The position numbers and the translations under genes are program-made. From Centroberyx gerrardi (lineage: Eukaryota; Chordata; Actinopteri; Beryciformes; Berycidae), in the NCBI RefSeq assembly GCF_048128805.1, contig NC_136000.1, positions 15,098,854-15,162,853 on the forward strand: a stretch of DNA of 64,000 nt. The letters run 5' to 3'. The notes beneath the pieces were generated by a model. It saw nothing but the letters and a program-made list of their open reading frames with translations, was not told the DNA's origin and searched no databases. Positions 49,156 through 64,000 of this stretch are shown in pieces (positions within the stretch are counted from its first letter, which is position 1; each line of letters starts with the position of its first letter).

Positions 49156-50395
49156 GACCCGTCAGAGTGCCTGAGGTCGGGACACCGCAGGACTCACTCC
49201 TCAGATCAACCGCAAAAATTAACGCTTGACTACGTCCCCCCCGTTGTTGGGGGCCACTGGTACACATACTGTATGCCTGTCCTCCTTTTCATACTGTTAG
49301 TGCGAGTACATTGGAACTGAGACTGATGTCCTTGCCGGAACAGCACAAACGGAGGGCATGGAGGACAGAAAAAGGCAGACTTGTGATCAGGCACCACGTA
49401 TCTATCAGGAATTGACACTTGCAAAAAAAAAAATAAAAAAAGTTTTATGAAAACTTTACCAAAAGAAACCAGCAATGGGGCTCTAGCCCAAAATTTTCAG
49501 ACAACTGGTCTGTGCAGAAAATATGGCTTTGATGTGTTGAGTTGTGATATTACTTAGAGGAAGTGAAACTGGGGAGGGGATGGTGCTGGGGGCTTTGTTC
49601 CTCCGATACACTTTGTAGGAATTGGAGATGCTAGACTGGTGAGATCATTTATTGGAAATCCACAAACTGTAAATCAGGGTTAGGGCTTCCCAACCTATGA
49701 GGCATGGATTAATCATAAGTTCAGGTTTGATAACTGTTCACGTTTTTGGTCAGTCTAGTGTCTCCAAACTCACAAAGAACAGTCCTCTTTGACGGGACTG
49801 CTGCAGGGTACATTTGATCTGTGTTCAGATGTTGAGCTGTGATCTCAACTTCTTTCTTATCTTTGTCTTTCTATATTAGCAATGTTAACATTTGTATTTA
49901 AATTCTATGGGTGGATAAAGTTCAGCAAACACTTGACGGATGGCAGACTCAAGTGATTCAGAAGGTTTTTGTCCAGGTGCCATGGATGGAGTCTGACCAA
50001 ACCCAGCTGAGTCGGTGTTTACAGAGTCTTTGCAAACTACAGCATGCCCCATACACACCTAATTAATATTAAAAACTGGCATCTACCTGCACATGATAGA
50101 TTTCATATCATTCAGGTCTAAAATATTTTCATGATTTTGTTTGAAAGCTGTGTAAATATTTCAGGATGGGTTTGATCATCACATCACAGCCAAATATAGC
50201 GAGGGATTTACAGTGGAGCTATTATAAATTGTCACTCAGAAAGAAAAGTATTATCGCATGAACCTTCAAGATTTGCCTCTTAAATATTGCAAACTAATCC
50301 TGTTCATGTTAATGTCAACAGGCATTTTGTATAATGATCATGGGAAGAAAGAATTGCAGAAGGAAGCCAATAAAGGGAAAACATGGCAAAATGAG
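49156..50395 (+). other. tmem266: tmem266 3' UTR
   Basis: Non-coding sequence after the TAA at 49153-49155 up to an AATAAA signal at 50369-50374. The gene is convergent with etfa; about 480 bp lie between this signal and the etfa stop codon. Confidence 0.65.
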
Positions 50396-50879
50396 AACAC
50401 TCGTCATTACTTGTCGATTTAATACATGCCATAAGTTTTCCTAGAGCATCTGAGATGAAACAGACAGCCTCTAGGTCTGCATGAAAAACTACATTATAGA
50501 GTCAACTACATCATGGAGCCACAGACAAGTTAAGCATTCCCAAAGATGACCTTTACTGTGCCAGAAAGTTAAATAAAATTACAAAATATGTACTACTGTA
50601 GATGTACAATATCCCCCTACCAAAGCTAAGTACAGTAAAACCATATTCATGGACATTGAATACTTTAGGTATATAAAAACTGACATTTATTTGTAGACTG
50701 AGAATGTTCTTCTGTTGCCAGCCAGAGAGAAGACTATGATGAAATAATTTATGCACCCAGACATACATAGCTTCGGAAATGCGTTAAGGCAGAGGCTGTA
50801 GGTCAGGTCCCCATGGCTGCGGTCTGAATTCCCAGGTTCGGGTTGTGGGATGGAAGCTTGGTGGGAGCTTTGTTCCTCC

Positions 50880-58585
<7,706 letters not shown>

Positions 58586-58662
58586 CTTGGACCCTGCTGG
58601 CTTGCTCTTCAACGAGGCTAGAGGCAATCTGTGCTAAAGGTGATCTGACGTTTCAGTCGAGT

Positions 58663-58672
58663 TCTCGCGAGA
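58663..58672. promoter_or_regulatory. etfa: TCTCGCGAGA core promoter element of etfa
   Basis: A perfect TCTCGCGAGA palindrome 78 bp upstream of the etfa start codon. This motif is a known element of TATA-less housekeeping promoters in vertebrates, which fits a mitochondrial metabolic gene. No TATA box is present. Confidence 0.75.
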
Positions 58673-60191
58673 CAAATACTTGGTTATTTACGGTCAGTTC
58701 CTTTTAACCCTATCTTAGCTGGCATGCATTTAAAATATGTGCAAACGGTGTAGTATAGAGGGAAAACCATGAACGATCACGTTAATGGAGTGATTACATG
58801 GCATCTTATCAGGGGAAAGTAGAAAAGACAGAGGTTTGGAGTGGATAAAGAATGATTTGTCTGGTTAACAAATACATTTTGATATTACTGTAATGCTAAT
58901 GGCTCATTTGGCTCTGAAACAGCTGAGAAGTTGAGAACTACAGTGTCAATTAAATGATAGCCTGTAAGGAGATAGGTTTAATATCCCCCTGAAAACGGTT
59001 GTTTCATTTTCATTTTCAAGTATCCGTGTGTCTAGTTTGACAAATTGACACAAATCTGTTAGTTTTCAGCTCAGTGTATGTTAAACAAAAGACACATTAT
59101 TATTAAAATAGGCTATGGTGAGTAGAAATAAAGGCCTAACGCAAATGTGTACATTTGTTGTCCCAAACAAGACACAAGGCTATGATGAATTTAAGAGAGC
59201 ATATACTGAAAACGAAACAGAGAATTGTAAGATTAACAGAAAAGGTGTAAAATGGTTAATTGAATTGTCAAACATACATCCATGAAAAGGAGCACGCATG
59301 ATAACCACGCAAGTAATTTTTTGTTATTTAAAGTTGTCTAGTGATCTATTTTCCTCATCTGTAATGAGAATGGAAATTCTTTCAATTTCGACATAATTAG
59401 TTTGAGTCTTTCTAAGCGACAGAATAAAACACACAGGCGCTTTGAAATTTCTGCGTGAGTAATAAGCGTAATTGTAGATTCAACTGCCAATTGTGCTACT
59501 TTAAAACGCTAATTTTCATCACCAGTTATTTTTAGCATTTTAGCCTTCTGTTAAATATAGTTTTGCCCATCTGTGCTGTCTCAAAATGTCCTTTCTTTTT
59601 AAAGCAGCAGTAGGATATAGTACTTCACAAGGGTAGACGTATTGACTATATTGTAGGCCCAAAGAATCAATATTTGATCCTTTGCATAAATATGAATATT
59701 TATGAACAATCCAGTATCTGAAAATAAAATGTTTTACTTTTTAAACCCGATGCTAAATTCAAAGAGTTACAGTCATTACCTCAAAAGACAACGGGTCGTG
59801 TAGCCTATAGCACATCTCGATGTAAGCTATAGTGTTTTTACTTATTAGAATATTATTTTCATGTTTTGTTCAATTTCAATTTGTTGCTTGACCGGGTTGA
59901 TACAGCAGGAGTGACGAGTTGTCTGGATAGTTGGATATTCCTAAACTTAATTCAACATCTTTAATAATTTCAACAGCTTAAATTAAGAGATTTGGACTTT
60001 CATCATATGGTAAAATATGAAGCTATAGATGAGCAAAATGTGGCCTCGGTGTCTGCAGAACAATTCAAGACAGGAAAGTTAACAGCTTCAGCTTTAAAAC
60101 ACCGAACTGCCACAGACATGAAGCTGAGAGAAAACTGAGGGTAAGAGAGCAAGAATGGGAACTGATAGGGTGAGGAGAATCAGTGTTATCT

Positions 60192-60269
<78 letters not shown>

Positions 60270-60275
60270 AGAGAG
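60192..60275. repeat. (GA)n microsatellite
   Basis: About 84 bp of GA with two interruptions, upstream of isl2. Confidence 0.95.
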
Positions 60276-60636
60276 TCAAGTCTGGTGGAGAACTATGAAT
60301 AAAAACTAAAAACCCAAAACCTCCCTCATGATTCACGTTGCTCTTCATAAATTTAGACCTATAGTGTAGAAACGCTGCAGAATTGCTTGACTTCGAAAAC
60401 TTCCTAAAGTCTGGTGAGACTGATGTGTATAAAAAGAATGTGAACAGATAAGGTCTACTTACGTTTATCTGAAGTTCATTTTGAACTGATACATAAGTCT
60501 TTATAATCGCAGAACAAAATGAAATATTGAAAACTTTTATAGGACTATGGTGTGCACAAAACCATCTAAATGCTAAAAAAAAAAAAAAAGTCTAACATTT
60601 TTCTTGTTGCGCACTCGCCTGGCTTATTTTGTTGCA

Positions 60637-60648
60637 TCTCTCTCTCTC

Positions 60649-60679
<31 letters not shown>

Positions 60680-60711
60680 CCCTCTCTCTCTCTCTCTCTG
60701 TGTGTGTGTGT
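60637..60711. repeat. (TC)n(TG)n microsatellite
   Basis: TC repeat with CCC interruptions running into TG units. It lies about 360 bp from the (GA)n tract and is complementary to it, so the pair could form a long-range hairpin. Confidence 0.95.
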
Positions 60712-61264
60712 ATCGGATATGCAGGTAATAGTAAGCTATTCAAGGTTGATTTAGTAGATTATATGAGGCCTTATGACCAAACTTAATGAACAACATTATT
60801 AACTAATAGACAAACATTTTTGGAGAAACATTGCTGGGCACTCATAGATTTGGTTTGCTCTACCGGCCTTGCTATCTTGCTATCAGCTATCAAACACCAA
60901 ATATATGAAGTGCAAATATTGTAGTCGGTTATATCTTGAATCAGATGTTTACTTACGTGCCCACGAATCTGGATAATCCATAATCACACAAAAGAATCAG
61001 ATTTAGCCTGCATTTAGGCTTTACTGATCCTTGTGATCCTCATCCAGTAGAGGGCTCTCTACCAGTAGAATTTGTGGGAATAACAGTGAAATATTAGGTG
61101 TCATTCAGTCACTAATAATAATAGCCTACTAATAATACTACTAATAATAATAATGGTCATCATCATCGTCATAAGACCAAGAACAAGAACACATGTTTAT
61201 TCTAGATGAACATTTCTTTACATTTTTGTTTCATTCACAACTGTATAGTTTAGAGAAACCTACC

Positions 61265-61615
61265 CAGAACTATGTAATCCTGTAACAAATCTCAAAAGGA
61301 TCCTATACAAATATCACAGCAAAACTGTAAAATGTATATCTACAATATCCTATATAGGAATATTACAGTGATACCATCAGATTTTTAAAATAACATAAAG
61401 TAGGTCTATTTTAAGGTTATTATAAACTCAGTGTTGAGTATACCGTAGACACATTAAACCGCTCTACGAATATTATAGGAATATTATAGTGATACCAAAG
61501 GAGATTTAAAAAAGAAAAATACCATAAAGCACAATATGAACGCTATAAACTCACTATTGAGCATCACAGAAACACTGCAAGTCCTTATAGGAATATAACT
61601 GCACATTTTCGTTAT
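61265..61615 (-). mobile_element. ACTATAAT-rich MITE-like repeat, copy C, internally duplicated
   Basis: Minus-orientation copy about 350 bp long. A block running from TATAGGAATATTA.AGTGATACCA to the GTTGAG/ATTGAG...AGACAC region occurs twice head to tail, so the copy is longer than the others. The right end, CATTTTCGTTATAAG, is the diverged terminal repeat. It lies 360 bp upstream of the isl2 start codon. Confidence 0.65.
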
Positions 61616-61979
61616 AAGGAAAAGCCAGTTGCTTTCATTTAGGCAATCGAGTTGATCTCAAAATGCTCAAACGCTGCTCTGTTTCAGGACAAAAAGACAC
61701 GATTTAAAAAAAAAAAAAAGCCTAGGCTATATGCATTCAGTCACACGAGCCAAAAAAAAAATCACAAGGGGTCCATGAGGAGATTTGCATCGCACCCTCT
61801 CCCCGGACTCACACAGGTCCAGGTCTGCAGACGTCACTGGTCGAGGGACTTTGTTTTCTCTCCACCTCTCTCTCGGTCGAGGAATACAAGTTTATCACCC
61901 AGCAGGGACGGGACGGGACGGTCTCCTCTCCCACTCCTTCCCTCCATCTGTCGGCTTGCACTAGGGCTATTTCTCCTGT

Positions 61980-63472
61980 ATGGTGGATATCCTGCTCAAT
62001 TCTTCTTTCTTGGATGATATGGGGGATCATTCCAAAAGTAAGCTATACTCCTCTTCTTTCCATTCCTAACTTCTTCTTGTGTCTTTTTTTTATCTTATAC
62101 TTTTATCTCCTGTTCGCCGTAGTCTGTAATGCTTTGAATTTCATGATTAATCGCTCAATAAGAGATCGAGGTGTGCAGAATAATGTCGAAAGACATGTTA
62201 AACAGACGTGCCCTAACGAAAAATCACTATAATATTCCTATAATATTCTTATAGTAACTTATATTGTGTCTGTGGTCCTTAGTAGTGAGTTTGTAGTGAC
62301 ACTTATCGTAGCCTACTTTGTGGTATTTTTATCTCCTATGACCTCATTGTAATATTTTCTTATAATAGGCTACACGTATTGGTTTTGTTGTGATATTTGT
62401 ATAGCATTCTTCTAAACTTTATAACAGGATTACTATAGTTTTTTTCCTCGTTGGGTGGAAGGGGTGTGGGGGGGATTTAACAAGGATGTCTGGGGATTAA
62501 AACAGCGCACAGTGTTGCATTAATGTGTGCATCCCCCTCTCGCAGAGAAGTCGGGAATCGCAATGTGTGTGGGCTGTGGAAGTCAGATACACGACCAGTA
62601 CATCCTGAGAGTCTCCCCGGACCTGGAGTGGCACGCAGCCTGCCTGAAGTGTGCGGAGTGCAGCCAGTACCTGGACGAGACCTGCACTTGCTTCGTCCGA
62701 GACGGCAAGACGTACTGTAAAAGAGATTATGTAAGGTAGGAGTTGTTCACTATACAGAAATGTTTTCCTTTCCAGAATGTTTTGAGAGAGAAAGACAAAG
62801 TGGAGGGGGTATAAAAAGAGGATAACTGAGATGAGATGACATGAGATGGCAAAAAGCAGAGAGCATGCAGATATAGCTTACAATACAATAAATAGAGCTG
62901 CTGTAATAAATACAGAGCATACCAAGAGTTTCATAGGCCTACAAAGATTTCACCCACAGTAAAAGTAGGTTATACTGTCCAGTTCAAATGCAGAGCCAAT
63001 GTGTAGGATGTGCAAATGAAAGTGCGCAAATGTGCATTGAACTGTGGGCCTAAATAAGTTTGTTGTCGCAGCAATTAATTTTTCATCCTCTGAATTGAAT
63101 CTTGTCATGAATTTTTGTGAATTGAACTTGAGCTGACAGCGGCATCAAATCCATTTCATTCAAACCCCTATAAGTCCACTGAGACCAATTGTTTCTCCAT
63201 CGCTCTTTTCAGGTTATTTGGCATTAAATGTGCAAAGTGTAACATGGGCTTCTGCAGCAGCGACCTGGTGATGCGAGCCCGGGACAGCGTGTACCACATG
63301 GAGTGTTTTCGGTGCTCGGTGTGCAGCAGGCATCTGCTGCCGGGGGACGAGTTCTCTCTGCGGGACGACGAGCTGCTGTGTCGGGCCGATCACGGCTTAC
63401 TGGCGGAGCGGGCCTCCGCAGGAAGCCCGCTGAGCCCGGGGAACATTCACTCCAGACCGCTGCACATCTCAG
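61980..63472 (+). CDS. isl2: Insulin gene enhancer protein ISL-2 (LIM-homeodomain), 5' part
   Basis: Transcription factor that specifies motor neurons and subsets of sensory and retinal neurons. Three exons are in the window: 61980-62037, 62546-62735 and 63213-63472, giving the first 169 residues; human ISL2 has 359. The protein starts [23 protein letters not shown]1 (first Cys 27) reads [20 protein letters not shown] and onward; LIM2 starts at Cys 89 ([19 protein letters not shown]). The zinc-binding Cys/His pattern is intact. The MVDI start and MGDHSKK separate Isl2 from Isl1. The homeobox and C-terminus lie beyond 64,000. The linkage to etfa suggests the isl2a copy of teleosts, but this is not proven. 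Confidence 0.96.
62211..62456 (+). mobile_element. ACTATAAT-rich MITE-like repeat, copy D
   Basis: In isl2 intron 1. The left end, CCCTAACGAAAAATCACTAT, and the reverse complement of the right end, CCCAACGAGGAAAAAAACTA, form a diverged terminal inverted repeat. The inner GTAGTGAGTTTGTAGTGAC block is shared with copies A, B, C and E. Confidence 0.7.
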
Positions 63473-63602
63473 GTAGGAGCAAGCTGCTTGTGCCATTATT
63501 CTAAACCTGTGGAAAATTATAGGCTATCATTAGAGCTCTGTAACAACCCAATTTTACTATGAAAATGACCATGTCTGTGGCTTGGCCTAAATCAGTGTAT
63601 TA

Positions 63603-63603
<1 letters not shown>

Positions 63604-63640
<37 letters not shown>

Positions 63641-63641
63641 G
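63604..63641. repeat. (ATT)n microsatellite
   Basis: About 12 ATT units in isl2 intron 3. Confidence 0.95.
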
Positions 63642-63794
63642 GTTATAAGTAGGTGCAATAACAGTCCAACAGGTTAACGTATCCCTGCAAAGTTTTCTAT
63701 GATTTTTGAGGCCGATCAGAAATCAATTGGAAATTAAAACAAAGTCGACTAAATAAGAATTATTATGTGTGCTACCTTGAAAATGATTTTGGGT

Positions 63795-64000
63795 CTGGTA
63801 TTAAGAATCACTATTTCTATAATATTCCTATAGGCTAAGGACTTAGGCGAGAGTGTTTCTGTGGTAGCCTACTCAATAGTGAGTTTATAGTTACTTTTTG
63901 TAATTTATGATATTGTTTTAATGTCCTATGATATCACTATAATATTGCTATAATATAGGTATATAGGTTATATAGAATCCCTCTAAAATGTATTATGGGG
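63795..64000 (+). mobile_element. ACTATAAT-rich MITE-like repeat, copy E, cut by the window edge
   Basis: Begins near GGTATTAAGAATCACTATTT and carries CTCAATAGTGAGTTTATAG and CCCTCTAAAATGTATTATG. It is the third copy in or beside isl2. Confidence 0.65.

Larger units (their letters stand above)
58690..61979. other. Divergent intergenic region between etfa and isl2
   Basis: No coding exon seen. It is AT-rich, with homeodomain-type TAATTG/ATTA strings and little repetition at about 59,280-59,560. It also holds a (GA)n tract, a (TC)n(TG)n tract and MITE copy C. The last 200 bp before the isl2 ATG should hold its 5' leader. Confidence 0.5.

Overview
The window is vertebrate nuclear DNA, almost certainly from a teleost fish and probably a percomorph-type genome. 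The genes have many small exons with conserved splice phases, every protein is closest to a known vertebrate family, the introns are short to medium, and the repeats are of fish type (foldback MITEs, a tRNA-derived SINE, many CA, GA and TCTG microsatellites). There are no bacterial-style operons, no CRISPR array, and no retroviral or other virus-like element that I could recognise.

Six protein-coding genes account for the window. (1) tpm1, alpha-tropomyosin (+, about 2.6-15.3 kb), with a complete alternative-exon set: 1a, 2a, 2b, 1b, 3, 4, 5, 6a, 6b, 7, 8, 9a, 9b, 9c, 9d. (2) lactb, the mitochondrial serine beta-lactamase-like protein (+, 16.2-20.1 kb, 6 coding exons, 542 aa). (3) nrg4, neuregulin-4 (-, 21.8-22.8 kb, 4 coding exons, 109 aa). 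(4) tmem266, a voltage-sensor-domain protein (+, about 24.3-50.4 kb, 10 coding exons, 546 aa). (5) etfa, the electron-transfer flavoprotein alpha subunit (-, 50.9-58.7 kb, 12 exons, 333 aa). (6) the 5' half of isl2, a LIM-homeodomain factor (+, from 61,980 and running off the right edge; the homeobox is outside). For all complete genes the coding exons sum to a multiple of three and the predicted lengths match the families.

Gene order and orientation from nrg4 to isl2 (divergent, convergent, divergent) match the human 15q24 block NRG4-TMEM266-ETFA-ISL2. tpm1-lactb matches human 15q22. In human these two blocks are many megabases apart, so the window joins them. The six genes do not form a pathway: sarcomere and cytoskeleton (tpm1), mitochondrial metabolism (lactb, etfa), ErbB signalling (nrg4), membrane voltage sensing (tmem266) and neuronal identity (isl2).

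The most interesting signals are in RNA processing and repeats. An almost AG-free intron between the mutually exclusive tpm1 exons 2a and 2b has a branch-point candidate close to the 2a donor. Two tpm1 introns appear to use GC donors. The last sense codon of the striated tpm1 isoform is split across exons 9a and 9b. A 458-bp foldback fills most of a lactb intron. A hAT-type MITE has an intact 8-bp target duplication. A five-copy family of ACTATAAT-rich inverted-repeat elements has three of its copies around isl2. I found no evidence of a wholly new biological system; these are refinements on known genes plus possibly unclassified repeats.
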